Source of the DNA: Bacteroidota bacterium
GTDB taxonomy: Bacteria; Bacteroidota; Bacteroidia; Flavobacteriales_E; Vicingaceae
NCBI GenBank assembly: GCA_016183805.1
Contig: JACPDX010000049.1
Location: forward strand, 1-43,804
Length of the DNA: 43,804 bases
Direction of reading: 5' to 3'
Under the pieces are notes generated by a model, which was given only the letters and a program-made list of their open reading frames with translations, was not told where the DNA came from and searched no databases. Within the stretch, counting starts at the first letter, position 1. Each line of letters opens with the position of its first letter. Below, piece by piece: positions 1-7,999 of this stretch. A program made the translations under genes and the position numbers.

Positions 1-286
1 CAATGAGTAGTTTTCCAATACCTTTTTTTTGGTAAATTTTATCCACTACCAAACCACCAATCTCTACAAAAGATTCCGACTCCACTCTTAACGAATAAAA
101 TCCATGAATCCAACCGATAACTTTAGCATCGTTAACGGCAACAAAAACACAGTTGTCGGTATGGTTTAGAATTTCAGTCAAACGTTGCCTGGTTTTTTCA
201 CGAGTTGTTTCGTAACCTAATTGGCACGACAATTCGGTAATATATTCGACATCATTTATCCTTGCTATTCTTGTAGATGTACTCAT
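1..286 (-). CDS. GNAT-family N-acetyltransferase (3' part cut off by window edge)
   Basis: Reading from the ATG whose complement lies at 284-286 gives 95 complete codons running off the left end. Residues 86-91 (QKKGIG) form the acetyl-CoA pyrophosphate-binding motif A of GNAT enzymes, preceded by the usual hydrophobic strand GGLVVD (78-83). The acceptor substrate cannot be told. The start lies 7 nt after the stop of the small membrane-protein gene on the same strand, so the two are probably co-transcribed. The C-terminal third is missing only because the window ends. Confidence 0.85.
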   Translation of the reverse strand, partial: MSTSTRIARINDVEYITELSCQLGYETTREKTRQRLTEILNHTDNCVFVAVNDAKVIGWIHGFYSLRVESESFVEIGGLVVDKIYQKKGIGKLLI

Positions 287-293
287 GGTGTGA

Positions 294-674
294 TTATTTT
301 CTCTTATTTATTACATATATCAATGCCGAAGAAATAATACACATTACTATAGCACTAATGATAAGTGAATTTTCTTTTTGTGAAATTCCAATAATGAGGT
401 CGCCAATAAACATGACTAAAAAGAAAATATATGCAATGGTGAGCATAGGAATTGATTTTTTAAATGTTGCAACCCCAAAAATAAAACCAAGGGCAAATTG
501 TCGGGCAGCCCACATGTAAACTACGTAGTCAACGCCTTTTGCGTTAAGGTCAACTGTTTCTAAAACCGATTGCGGTGAAAAGCATAACGATACACTTACC
601 ATAAGTTCCATTAATGCAAAAAGCCCTGATACGATAAGTATCCATTTTGGTAACGATTTTTTTGTTTCTGTCAT
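294..674 (-). CDS. Small four-helix membrane protein of unknown function
   Basis: 126 residues with four likely membrane helices at about 11-32, 49-70, 75-96 and 103-122 and short polar loops. There is no signal peptide and no catalytic motif I can name. It resembles small integral-membrane hypothetical proteins common in Bacteroidota. It sits just upstream of the acetyltransferase gene and probably shares its mRNA. A TAnnTTTG box at 705-712 lies upstream on the same strand. The gene assignment is secure; the function is unknown. Confidence 0.75.
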   Translation of the reverse strand: MTETKKSLPKWILIVSGLFALMELMVSVSLCFSPQSVLETVDLNAKGVDYVVYMWAARQFALGFIFGVATFKKSIPMLTIAYIFFLVMFIGDLIIGISQKENSLIISAIVMCIISSALIYVINKRK

Positions 675-704
675 TAATTTGAGTTTTTATCCAATTCATC
701 TAAA

Positions 705-712
705 CAAAAATA
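705..712 (-). promoter_or_regulatory. Candidate -7 promoter box (TATTTTTG)
   Basis: On the minus strand this reads TATTTTTG, matching the Bacteroidota -7 consensus TAnnTTTG, about 30 nt before the start codon of the small membrane protein. I see no clear -33 TTTG at 19-21 nt spacing, so the call is tentative. Confidence 0.35.
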
Positions 713-816
713 CATTTTTTTATAAGTATTTAAATTCGACCTAGCAGCCCAGCCTACCCGGAAGTAACGAACAGGTGGATGATGTGTGTATTATCGGTGT
801 GAGAGTATGATATAAT

Positions 817-2094
817 TCAATAAACAAAATTGAACCTTTCGTTATAAAATAAGTACGATTGCCCATCAATGGTAATGGTTTGGCTTTTTTGAACTTTTTG
901 TAAATTTAACACATCCGATTTAGTGGTATGTATAGAACCTTTTGTTATTCTAGCTAAATCTAAATACTCGATATTTATTCTTGCTTTTGCACCACAAATG
1001 ATAATTCGAACGGGTTTTTTAATTTCTTCTAAAAACTGGTAATCACGCATACTTTCGTAATTATCGGCAATCAAAATAACTTCGTCAGCCTCAGAAAACT
1101 CGTGCAAACCAAACAATATGGCTTCCACATCATTTTCTAAACCTTCGCCACCACCCGAGCCTTTTTTCATGCATAAAGCCGCTTTTTGCATCACAGCTTC
1201 CAATCCATTGTTTGCACAACCATAAATCCCTTCGGTTTTAAGCGGTTTTTTTTGTCGAGCTTCTTTTTTGTCTCCATCATTAAAAAACACAAAAAATTTG
1301 GCGTTGTTGTTTTCTGTTTGCTCCTTTAACCAAACAAAAACCTGAGCAATGTAAGGCGACATACTTCCTGTAACATCAGTAACTACAATAAAGTTCTTCC
1401 AAGAGGTATTTCTAGCAAAAGCGTTAATTACCGTCGAATCTTTGTAAAGCGATTGGTCGTAAAAAAAATCGGGTGGAGGAATCTGTTCTTCTTCATTTAT
1501 TTTCCAAATCGTATCGTGTACATAGCCAATCCTATCGTCCCACCGAGTTTTTAAATCAAACGTTAATTTATCCGGAACAGCATCGTTTTTACTCTTTTTA
1601 AGAAGCTGATTCACTACTTTTTCTAAATATTCCGTTTCCTGATCAAGTGTATTTGATGAAGAATTTGGTCGAAAAGTGATGATAAACCCATGAAACATGG
1701 GGTTACATTCCTCTCGTGAATTTCCATTGGTTTGACTGATTAAATCAAATTCCCACAAAGGGTTTTCAAACAAATTGGGGAGCACTTTTTTAAGCTCAAC
1801 TAATCTGTTGTAGTTAAGCATTTTTTGGTCGAAAGTTGGTGAAGTACGATATTTAGTATAAACTAATTCTATTTTAACCACTACTTGTTCTTCATCCTTC
1901 AGTTGACGGATTTGTTCGGGGTTTAAGATTAACTCATCCGCAAAAGGCATTGCAATAGCCAGCTGATTTGATTTTAGTTGATTTACATTTACCACATCAA
2001 CTTCCTGAATTGGAGCATCAACCAACTGCCGAAACTGATTAGCTAATATGGTCTGGGTAGAAAAAAGGAAAATCAAAAAACTAAAAAACCTCAT
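817..2094 (-). CDS. Secreted von Willebrand factor A domain protein
   Basis: 425 residues. A signal peptide covers about residues 1-18. Residues 235-400 form a vWA-like domain: VVTDVTGSM at 237-245 is a MIDAS metal site of the DxTxS type (D240, T242, S244), and LIADNY (341-346) supplies the second acidic ligand D344. The N-terminal 230 residues match nothing I recognise. vWA domains usually bind protein partners through a metal ion; no partner is evident here. The gene is divergent from rsmA, with a 71-nt gap holding both promoters and an 18-nt palindrome. It appears monocistronic. Confidence 0.8.
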   Translation of the reverse strand: MRFFSFLIFLFSTQTILANQFRQLVDAPIQEVDVVNVNQLKSNQLAIAMPFADELILNPEQIRQLKDEEQVVVKIELVYTKYRTSPTFDQKMLNYNRLVELKKVLPNLFENPLWEFDLISQTNGNSREECNPMFHGFIITFRPNSSSNTLDQETEYLEKVVNQLLKKSKNDAVPDKLTFDLKTRWDDRIGYVHDTIWKINEEEQIPPPDFFYDQSLYKDSTVINAFARNTSWKNFIVVTDVTGSMSPYIAQVFVWLKEQTENNNAKFFVFFNDGDKKEARQKKPLKTEGIYGCANNGLEAVMQKAALCMKKGSGGGEGLENDVEAILFGLHEFSEADEVILIADNYESMRDYQFLEEIKKPVRIIICGAKARINIEYLDLARITKGSIHTTKSDVLNLQKVQKSQTITIDGQSYLFYNERFNFVY

Positions 2095-2127
2095 CGTAAA
2101 GCTTTTCGTTACTTTATATAAACAACG

Positions 2128-2135
2128 CGAAAGTA
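2128..2135 (-). promoter_or_regulatory. Candidate -7 box for the vWA gene (TACTTTCG)
   Basis: The minus strand reads TACTTTCG, a one-base variant of TAnnTTTG. It is 33 nt upstream of the vWA start. The matching -33 position would fall inside the 18-nt palindrome at 2149-2166, back to back with the rsmA box. Confidence 0.4.
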
Positions 2136-2140
2136 TTAAT

Positions 2141-2148
2141 TATATTTG
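2141..2148 (+). promoter_or_regulatory. Candidate -7 box for rsmA (TATATTTG)
   Basis: TATATTTG is an exact TAnnTTTG match ending 17 nt before the rsmA ATG. Transcription would start at about 2152-2155, inside the palindrome, leaving a leader of roughly a dozen nucleotides. No good -33 element is seen. Confidence 0.45.
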
Positions 2149-2166
2149 TCCCGATAGCTATCGGGA
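2149..2166. repeat. Perfect 18-nt palindrome abutting the rsmA start
   Basis: TCCCGATAGCTATCGGGA is its own reverse complement. It is GC-rich in an AT-rich gap, lies between two divergent promoters, and its last A is the first base of the rsmA ATG. From memory, this word is frequent in Bacteroidota intergenic DNA, which suggests a dispersed repeat, but it could also be an operator. Confidence 0.8.
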
Positions 2167-3023
2167 TGAAATTCAAAAAACACAATAGAAACCAAAATTT
2201 AGAGAAAACTTCTTCCTTTAAACGAAGTGATGAAAGAACTAAAGGTGATGTTAAAGCAAAAAAACATTTAGGACAACATTTTTTAACCGATTTAGGTATT
2301 GCCAAACAAATTGTAGATGCACTTACATTACATGAAGGATATAAACATGTTTTGGAAATTGGGCCCGGAATGGGTGTGTTAACCCAATTTTTAAAAGACA
2401 ACACTCGTTTTACTACTCATGCTATTGATGTTGATTTTGATTCGATTACTTATTTAAAAAAACATTTCCCTACGCTAGAGAAAGACATTATTTATGGCGA
2501 TTTTCTGCAAATGGATTTAGGATTGATTACCAACAACCAACCATTTGCTGTTATCGGGAATTTTCCTTACAACATTTCTACTGAGATATTATTTAAAGTA
2601 CTCGACAACAAAAATCAAATACCGGAAGTGGTGGGCATGTTTCAGAAAGAAGTTGCTGAACGAATTGCAGCAAAACCGGGCAGTAAAACTTATGGCATTA
2701 CCAGTGTGCTTTTACAAGCGTTTTACACCATTGAATATCTTTTTACGGTAAACGAAAATGTGTTTAATCCTCCTCCAAAAGTAAAATCGGGAGTAATTCG
2801 TTTAACCAGAAACAAAATACAAACGTTAAACTGTAGTGAGTCGTTTTTTAAAACTGTAGTAAAAACTGCTTTTAACCAACGAAGAAAAATGTTGAGCAAT
2901 TCGCTTAAACCATATTTAAGTGATGCCATTAAAACTCACGAAGTTGTTAATCTTCGCCCCGAACAACTTTCTGTGGAGCAGTTTGTTGAACTAACAAACC
3001 TATTGGAAGAGGCAAAGAGTTAA
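2166..3023 (+). CDS. rsmA: 16S rRNA dimethyladenosine transferase (RsmA/KsgA)
   Basis: Uses S-adenosylmethionine to dimethylate two adjacent adenines near the 3' end of 16S rRNA, a late step in small-subunit maturation. Family marks are KHLGQHFL (33-40), the SAM-binding LEIGPGMG (63-70) and the catalytic GNFPYN (131-136). At 285 residues it is about 25 longer than usual: KHLGQHFL normally lies near residue 10, and here a basic, low-complexity 30-residue extension precedes it. No in-frame Met lies between 2166 and the motif, and no in-frame upstream ATG was seen, so 2166 is the best start. Confidence 0.95.
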   Translation: MKFKKHNRNQNLEKTSSFKRSDERTKGDVKAKKHLGQHFLTDLGIAKQIVDALTLHEGYKHVLEIGPGMGVLTQFLKDNTRFTTHAIDVDFDSITYLKKHFPTLEKDIIYGDFLQMDLGLITNNQPFAVIGNFPYNISTEILFKVLDNKNQIPEVVGMFQKEVAERIAAKPGSKTYGITSVLLQAFYTIEYLFTVNENVFNPPPKVKSGVIRLTRNKIQTLNCSESFFKTVVKTAFNQRRKMLSNSLKPYLSDAIKTHEVVNLRPEQLSVEQFVELTNLLEEAKS

Positions 3024-3055
3024 CTTTTGTTTTACGTCTCTTTAGTATAAATTAG

Positions 3056-3063
3056 TAACTTCG
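3056..3063 (+). promoter_or_regulatory. Candidate -7 box for mgtE (TAACTTCG)
   Basis: TAACTTCG is a TAnnTTCG variant of the -7 consensus, 23 nt before the mgtE start. The 63-nt rsmA-mgtE gap is too short for a known magnesium riboswitch. It only holds a weak hairpin, TTCTA-N5-TAGAA, at 3069-3083. Confidence 0.35.
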
Positions 3064-3086
3064 CAGCGTTCTAGATTTTAGAAATC

Positions 3087-4457
3087 ATGCAATTCGAATT
3101 AACCAAACCATTTTTAGACGAACTCAATCTTGCTGTTGAAAGCAAGAATGAGGCTGCTGTTTTGGCTTTAATCGAACACCTGCGACCTGTAGATATTGCA
3201 GAAATTATTAATGAACAAAGCCTTAAAGAGGCTATTGCGTTTTATCAGTTTTTAACTGAAGAACAAGCTGCCGATGTGCTGATTGAATTGGATGAAGATG
3301 TTCGGGAACGCTTTTTAAACTCGTTGTCGTCAAAACAAATTGCCAAGCAGTTTATTGACAACATGGATTCGGATGATGCTGCCGATTTACTTGCCAAACT
3401 TCCTGTAGAAAAGAAGAACGAAGTCATCTCTCATATCCAAGACATTGAGCAAGCCAGCGATATTATTGACTTGTTAAACTATCCTGAAGATACTGCGGGT
3501 GGTTTGATGGCAAAGGAGTTAGTAAAAGTGGATATTAATTGGGATATAAAAACATGTATAAATGAGCTTCGCCGACAAACTCAGGAGGTAGAAAACGTTT
3601 ATACCGTTTATGTGGTGGACGATAGAAATGTGTTGCAAGGAATTATTTCGTTGAAACGATTATTACTTACTCCCGATAATAAAAAAGTTAGAGACATCTA
3701 CAACGATAAAGTAATCGCTGTAAAAGCTGATTTGAATGATGAGGAAGTAGGTCAGATTATGGAAAAATACGACCTCGTGGTTGTTCCTGTAATTGATGAA
3801 ATAGGAAGACTTTTAGGACGAATTACCATTGATGACATTGTAGATGTAATTAAGGAAGAAGCAGAAAAGGATTACCAATTGGCTTCGGGTATCTCCGAAA
3901 ATGTTGAATATTCGGATAACATGTGGTTGCAAACCAGAGCTCGATTGCCTTGGTTGTTGGTAGGTTTAATGGGTGGTATCATCAGTTCAAAGATTATTGG
4001 AACTTACGAGTCACAAATTCAAATAAATCCGGAAATGGCATTTTTTATTCCGCTTATTGCTGCAATGGGTGGTAATGTTGGAGTACAATCGTCGGCATTA
4101 GTGGTGAAAGGATTAGCAAATAAATCGTTGGGACTAAATGGAATTTGGCACAAAATTTTAAAAGAAATTTTAATAGGATTAACCAATGGGTTGGTTTGTT
4201 CGGGGTTAATTTTATTGTACAATGTTTTATTCCCTGACACAGGCGGCATTAATTGGGCTATTTCTATAACCGTTAGTATTGCCTTGTTGTCTGTAATATT
4301 TTTTGCAGGAATTTTTGGAACAGTAATTCCGCTTATGCTTCATAAGTATAAAGTCGATCCTGCATTAGCTACAGGTCCTTTTATTACCACCACCAATGAT
4401 ATCTTTGGTACCTTTTTGTACTTCTATATTGGGCATTTGTTGTATGCCGTTTTTTAA
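3087..4457 (+). CDS. mgtE: Magnesium transporter MgtE
   Basis: 456 residues, normal for the family. It has a cytosolic MgtE N-domain (about 1-125), a pair of CBS domains (about 130-255) that gate the channel according to cytosolic Mg2+, and a five-helix pore domain (about 280-456). The pore region keeps the family signature AAMGGNVGVQ and the C-terminal TTTNDIFG segment that lines the ion path. It imports Mg2+ across the inner membrane. Its last 10 codons and stop are duplicated about 3.5 kb downstream at 7965-7999, implying that something was inserted at its 3' end while the reading frame was preserved. Confidence 0.95.
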   Translation: MQFELTKPFLDELNLAVESKNEAAVLALIEHLRPVDIAEIINEQSLKEAIAFYQFLTEEQAADVLIELDEDVRERFLNSLSSKQIAKQFIDNMDSDDAADLLAKLPVEKKNEVISHIQDIEQASDIIDLLNYPEDTAGGLMAKELVKVDINWDIKTCINELRRQTQEVENVYTVYVVDDRNVLQGIISLKRLLLTPDNKKVRDIYNDKVIAVKADLNDEEVGQIMEKYDLVVVPVIDEIGRLLGRITIDDIVDVIKEEAEKDYQLASGISENVEYSDNMWLQTRARLPWLLVGLMGGIISSKIIGTYESQIQINPEMAFFIPLIAAMGGNVGVQSSALVVKGLANKSLGLNGIWHKILKEILIGLTNGLVCSGLILLYNVLFPDTGGINWAISITVSIALLSVIFFAGIFGTVIPLMLHKYKVDPALATGPFITTTNDIFGTFLYFYIGHLLYAVF

Positions 4458-4459
4458 AT
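4425..4459. repeat. 35-bp direct repeat, copy 1 (3' end of mgtE)
   Basis: Matches 7965-7999 at 34 of 35 positions; the one difference is c4448 versus g7988. It covers the codons for the final YIGHLLYAVF of MgtE plus its stop. Copy 2 lies 3540 bp downstream, and the two copies bracket the two-component system and the exported protein gene. Confidence 0.95.
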
Positions 4460-4461
4460 TT

Positions 4462-5154
4462 TCATAAATCGTTTTCCCATAAACGAAATCCATTTCCATG
4501 AACATTAATAATTTCGACAGAGGAGTCTTCTTTTAGATATTTTCTCAACTTAGCAATAAAAACATCCATACTTCTAGTAGCAAAATAGCTGTTGTCGTTC
4601 CATATTTCATTTAAGGCAAGGTCTCGGGGAACCACCTCGTTTTTATTCTGACAAAGCAACTCCAACAATTTTGCTTCTTTAGGCGAAAGTTTTTGAACTC
4701 CTTTTGTAGAAATTAATTCACGCGTTATGGCATTAAACTCAAACATTCCAAATACAAATTTTTTAGTTTGATTTTTTAACTTAGTACTGCGGTTAATTAT
4801 TGCATTTATTTTTAGTAACAAGACTTCAGTATCAAAAGGTTTAGTAATGTACTCATCGGCACCCAGTTGATATCCTTTAACAATATCGTGCTTTTGGGTT
4901 TTTGCGGTTAAAAATATGATAGGGGTTTGATTATTTATTTTTTTGATATCGCCCGCTAAACTAAAACCATCCATCTCGGGCATCATCACATCAAAAATAC
5001 ACAAGTCGAAATGTACTTTTCTAAAGGCGTTTAAACCTAATTTCCCATTCTGGCATAAGGTTACCAAATAATTACTCAGCTCCAGATAATTTTTAAGCAC
5101 TAACCCAAAATTTTCTTCATCCTCAACCAATAAAATTGAATATTTATTCTTCAT
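4462..5154 (-). CDS. OmpR-family response regulator
   Basis: 230 residues. The receiver domain (about 5-120) has the acidic pocket E11/D12, phosphoacceptor D55, T83 and K105. The C-terminal winged-helix DNA-binding domain (about 130-230) is of the OmpR/PhoB type. It is the cognate regulator of the kinase immediately upstream: the kinase stop and this ATG are 1 nt apart. Likely targets include the divergent gene at 6888, whose upstream region carries repeated TTAAC words at helical spacing. It resembles the Bacteroidota RprY group. Confidence 0.92.
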   Translation of the reverse strand: MKNKYSILLVEDEENFGLVLKNYLELSNYLVTLCQNGKLGLNAFRKVHFDLCIFDVMMPEMDGFSLAGDIKKINNQTPIIFLTAKTQKHDIVKGYQLGADEYITKPFDTEVLLLKINAIINRSTKLKNQTKKFVFGMFEFNAITRELISTKGVQKLSPKEAKLLELLCQNKNEVVPRDLALNEIWNDNSYFATRSMDVFIAKLRKYLKEDSSVEIINVHGNGFRLWENDL

Positions 5155-5155
5155 A

Positions 5156-6727
5156 TTAAGCTGGTAGTAAAATAGTAACTGTTGTTCCCTGATTAAGCTT
5201 ACTAGTTAAATTAATTTCGCCTGAATGAGCCTCGATAATGGCTTTAACATAACTTAATCCAATCCCAAATCCTTTTATTTTATGTATGTTTCCCGTTTGT
5301 TCTCGGTAAAACTTGTCAAACACCTTTTGTTGCGTTTCATTACTCATTCCTATTCCATTATCTTCTACAATAAATTCAAGGCAATTGCCATTTTGACGGG
5401 CAAATAAATTTATTTTTGGGGCTTCGTTCGAATATTTTATAGCATTGTCGATGAGATTACATAATGCATTTTGCAGATGAGTTTCGTCGGCATTTATATT
5501 CAAATGATTATCTATTTTGTTTATTGTTAAACAAGCACCAGCTGAATCAAGCTGCAGTTTCATACGTTCTTTTATTTTATTTACTAATTCAACTACATTC
5601 ACATTTTGTTTTTGAAGTACCAATTCATTTTTTTCTGCTAAAGAAGTGTTTAATACATTTTCAACCTGTTTGTTCATCCGTTTATTTTCGGTTCGAATGA
5701 TATCGGCATAATAATTTATTTTTTCTTTGTTATCAATAATTTTAGGATGTGTAATGGAATCTATTGCCAACGAAATGGTCGATATTGGTGTTTTAAATTC
5801 ATGGGTCATGTTATTAATAAAATCGTTTTTTATGTCCGATAACTTTTTCTGTTTAATCATATAATACAAGGTGCTTACAAATATGAACAAAATGATGAGT
5901 GTAAACAAAAAAGAACAAACCAGCATCAACCACATTGATTTTAATACATAATTTCTTTTGTTAGAAAAACTAATGGCCAGTTGTATAGGTAAGTTAAAAA
6001 TATTGTGTTTAAATAAATTTACCTTGTAGGCTTTGGCAGCATCCAAAAAATTGGCAGAGGAAAACTTAGACAGTATGGAATCGTGATGTAAAACAGCATA
6101 AGAAAATGGAAGTGAAATACCATTTGCCTCTAAATTAACTTGGATGATAGAATCCATATCATTGTTCTTTAGTAAATGATTAACAGGGTCGTTTATGCTT
6201 TTAAATTCGTTAATCATTTTAACCATGATGTTTCCAAACCGATTGGAGAACATCGAGTTTTCATTCTCTTGCAATAACAACGAATCAAATTGAACAATGT
6301 GCTTTACTTTTTTCAATTTGTTATTAAAATCTATCGTTTGAACATCGCCATTGATACTAATTTTCATTTCAACATCTTCATCATTATCAGAAGTAAAATC
6401 AAAACTAAAACTACTTGTTGAATCCTTAGAATCAGCAACAACACTTTTACTAACCCATTTTTTTATTTGTTGCTTTTTGGGACGAATAGAATCTGTTTGA
6501 ATAATAATGTTTGAGGTAGATTTTGCAAGTTGATTGTGTATAAAGTTAATGGATTCTTCCTCTTCCAAATCGGAAATCACATTATTTAAAGCTTCTGTTA
6601 CTAATTGATCAAATTGAGCCTCTTTTACCAGAATTCCATTATAAATCCAGTAAATCTGTACCCAAACAATACCCACCAATGAGAAACTCATTAATGCGAC
6701 TAATAAATATAATGTCCGCTTTTTCAA
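5156..6727 (-). CDS. Sensor histidine kinase
   Basis: 523 residues with membrane helices at about 7-27 and 264-287 enclosing a 235-residue periplasmic sensor of no recognisable family. The HisKA domain has NNMTHEFKTP with H309. The ATPase domain has the N box (N424, N428), G1 DNGIG (457-461), the F box FDKFYR (470-475) and G2 GFGIGL (487-492), so it should be active. It resembles the RprX group. The periplasmic stretch 107-134 is acidic and contains MKISING, slightly like residues 97-103 of the divergently encoded exported protein; this is weak. It is transcribed first in the kinase-regulator operon. Confidence 0.92.
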   Translation of the reverse strand: MKKRTLYLLVALMSFSLVGIVWVQIYWIYNGILVKEAQFDQLVTEALNNVISDLEEEESINFIHNQLAKSTSNIIIQTDSIRPKKQQIKKWVSKSVVADSKDSTSSFSFDFTSDNDEDVEMKISINGDVQTIDFNNKLKKVKHIVQFDSLLLQENENSMFSNRFGNIMVKMINEFKSINDPVNHLLKNNDMDSIIQVNLEANGISLPFSYAVLHHDSILSKFSSANFLDAAKAYKVNLFKHNIFNLPIQLAISFSNKRNYVLKSMWLMLVCSFLFTLIILFIFVSTLYYMIKQKKLSDIKNDFINNMTHEFKTPISTISLAIDSITHPKIIDNKEKINYYADIIRTENKRMNKQVENVLNTSLAEKNELVLQKQNVNVVELVNKIKERMKLQLDSAGACLTINKIDNHLNINADETHLQNALCNLIDNAIKYSNEAPKINLFARQNGNCLEFIVEDNGIGMSNETQQKVFDKFYREQTGNIHKIKGFGIGLSYVKAIIEAHSGEINLTSKLNQGTTVTILLPA

Positions 6728-6753
6728 CTGTTCTTGTATTATTTAAAACAAAT

Positions 6754-6820
6754 TTAACGTTTCAAAGTACTCGATTTCAAACTTTAACTTTTCCTTAACT
6801 TTCTTTATGAGTTTGTTAAC
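6754..6820. promoter_or_regulatory. Possible response-regulator operator: TTAAC array
   Basis: TTAAC occurs at 6754, 6784, 6795 and 6816. The start-to-start distances of 30, 11 and 21 keep all four on about the same face of the helix. The central pair, within TTTAACTTTTCCTTAACTTT, is an 11-bp tandem direct repeat, the usual geometry for OmpR-family dimers. It lies between the divergent kinase operon and the exported protein gene. Regulation by the adjacent regulator is inferred, not shown. Confidence 0.45.
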
Positions 6821-6842
6821 TATGCTTGTATGATAAGCCTTG

Positions 6843-6850
6843 TAGATTTG
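6843..6850 (+). promoter_or_regulatory. Candidate -7 box (TAGATTTG)
   Basis: An exact TAnnTTTG match 37 nt before the start of the exported protein gene and downstream of the TTAAC array. No TTTG occurs at the ideal 19-21 nt spacing, which fits a promoter needing an activator. Confidence 0.4.
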
Positions 6851-6887
6851 TAGTGTAATTTAAAGTTAAACCTAAAAAATTAAAGTC

Positions 6888-7904
6888 ATGAAAAATTTAA
6901 AAACAATATTAATTCCAGTTGGGTTATTTGCTATAATCGGAATAGGTTATGCGTTTGCCAAACCTCTTGATAAAGATGGTGATAAAAAATGCAAAATCAA
7001 AATAATTAAAAATATAAATGGCGTAGAAACAGTTGTTGATTCAACTTTTGATTGCCCTGAAGATATGAGTTGGGTACAAACTTTTCATGATGAAATGGAC
7101 GGTGATTCTATTCATAAAATGATAAAGGTAATGATGGTAGATGGCGATTCCGGAGAATTTAATTTCAATTTCGATATGAAAATGATTATTAACGGAAAGG
7201 AGATGGAGATTGAAATGGAGAAATTACAAGAACACCTAAAAAATTTACATCAACAATTGGGTGATTTGCATGATGAGAACAAAACTATTGAAATAGTAAT
7301 GGAAAATAATGACGACGGAAAAGAGCCTCATTCTATTAAAATTATTAAAAGTATTGATGATGAAGGGAATATTACCATGAAAAAAATAGTAGATGGTAAG
7401 GAAGTGAAAATAAAAGATAATGACCTACAAAAAATGCACGGTAATCATAAGATGATGTTTGTTTCTGAAGAAGGAGATGTAACTACCATGGATGGAAATG
7501 AAGCCATGACGATTGACGTGAAAGTAGAAATGGAAAACGGTAAAGAATCGAAACATATTGTAATTATTTCAAAAATTAGTGCAGAAAATAAAAATGAAAT
7601 GGCAAAAAAGATTCCTGCTATTAAAAAAGATTTGGATAAAAAAGAATTAGCCATAAGCAATTTGAAATTTAGCCCAAACCCGAATGAAGGAAAATTTGAT
7701 GTGAGTTTTAAATTAACCGAAAAAACTCCGGTAAGTGTAAAAATATTTGATATGCAGGGTAAAGAAGTTTATAACGAGAGCATTAATGATTTCTCGGGAG
7801 AATACAACAATAATCTAGATATTACCAACAGTGGAGAAGGGATTTACATCCTACAAATTACCCAAAACGAAAAAGTAAGTACAAGTAAAATAGTAATAAA
7901 GTAG
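6888..7904 (+). CDS. Exported protein with T9SS C-terminal sorting domain, function unknown
   Basis: 338 residues. A signal peptide lies at about 1-24. The middle part is highly charged and rich in Met, Asp and Lys, with loosely repeated short strands (a charged segment followed by a D/N-G turn) and one predicted coiled coil (105-130). Residues 259-338 are a type A T9SS sorting domain: FSPNPNEGKF at the start, KIFDMQGKEV in the centre and a final TSKIVIK strand. It should therefore cross the outer membrane by T9SS. It is divergent from the kinase operon and is a plausible target or sensed partner of it. A terminator follows at 7931. Confidence 0.85.
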   Translation: MKNLKTILIPVGLFAIIGIGYAFAKPLDKDGDKKCKIKIIKNINGVETVVDSTFDCPEDMSWVQTFHDEMDGDSIHKMIKVMMVDGDSGEFNFNFDMKMIINGKEMEIEMEKLQEHLKNLHQQLGDLHDENKTIEIVMENNDDGKEPHSIKIIKSIDDEGNITMKKIVDGKEVKIKDNDLQKMHGNHKMMFVSEEGDVTTMDGNEAMTIDVKVEMENGKESKHIVIISKISAENKNEMAKKIPAIKKDLDKKELAISNLKFSPNPNEGKFDVSFKLTEKTPVSVKIFDMQGKEVYNESINDFSGEYNNNLDITNSGEGIYILQITQNEKVSTSKIVIK

Positions 7905-7930
7905 TTTAGTAGTTAGTTGTTCAAAAAAAT

Positions 7931-7958
7931 CCTTCGTAAAATTTACGAGGGGTTTTTT
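7931..7958 (+). terminator. Intrinsic terminator after the exported protein gene
   Basis: Arms CCTTCGTAAA and TTTACGAGGG (7931-7940 and 7942-7951, one G-T pair) form a hairpin followed by six T residues. It lies 26 nt after the stop codon. Confidence 0.75.
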
Positions 7959-7964
7959 GTTATT

Positions 7965-7999
7965 TATATTGGGCATTTGTTGTATGCGGTTTTTTAAAT
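7965..7999. repeat. 35-bp direct repeat, copy 2
   Basis: Copy of 4425-4459. In the mgtE frame it still reads the last 10 codons YIGHLLYAVF plus TAA; the single change is Ala GCC to GCG, which is silent. Its end overlaps the stop codon of the converging deiminase gene (7994-7996), so before the insertion mgtE and that gene probably converged with overlapping stops. Confidence 0.95.

Noticed and set aside
3024-3086. Magnesium riboswitch upstream of mgtE
   Set aside because: Only 63 nt, with one weak 5-bp hairpin; far too short for known Mg2+ sensing leaders.
4019-4249. Antisense ORFs within mgtE and other long genes
   Set aside because: They lie opposite strongly conserved coding sequence, lack promoters and encode no recognisable protein.
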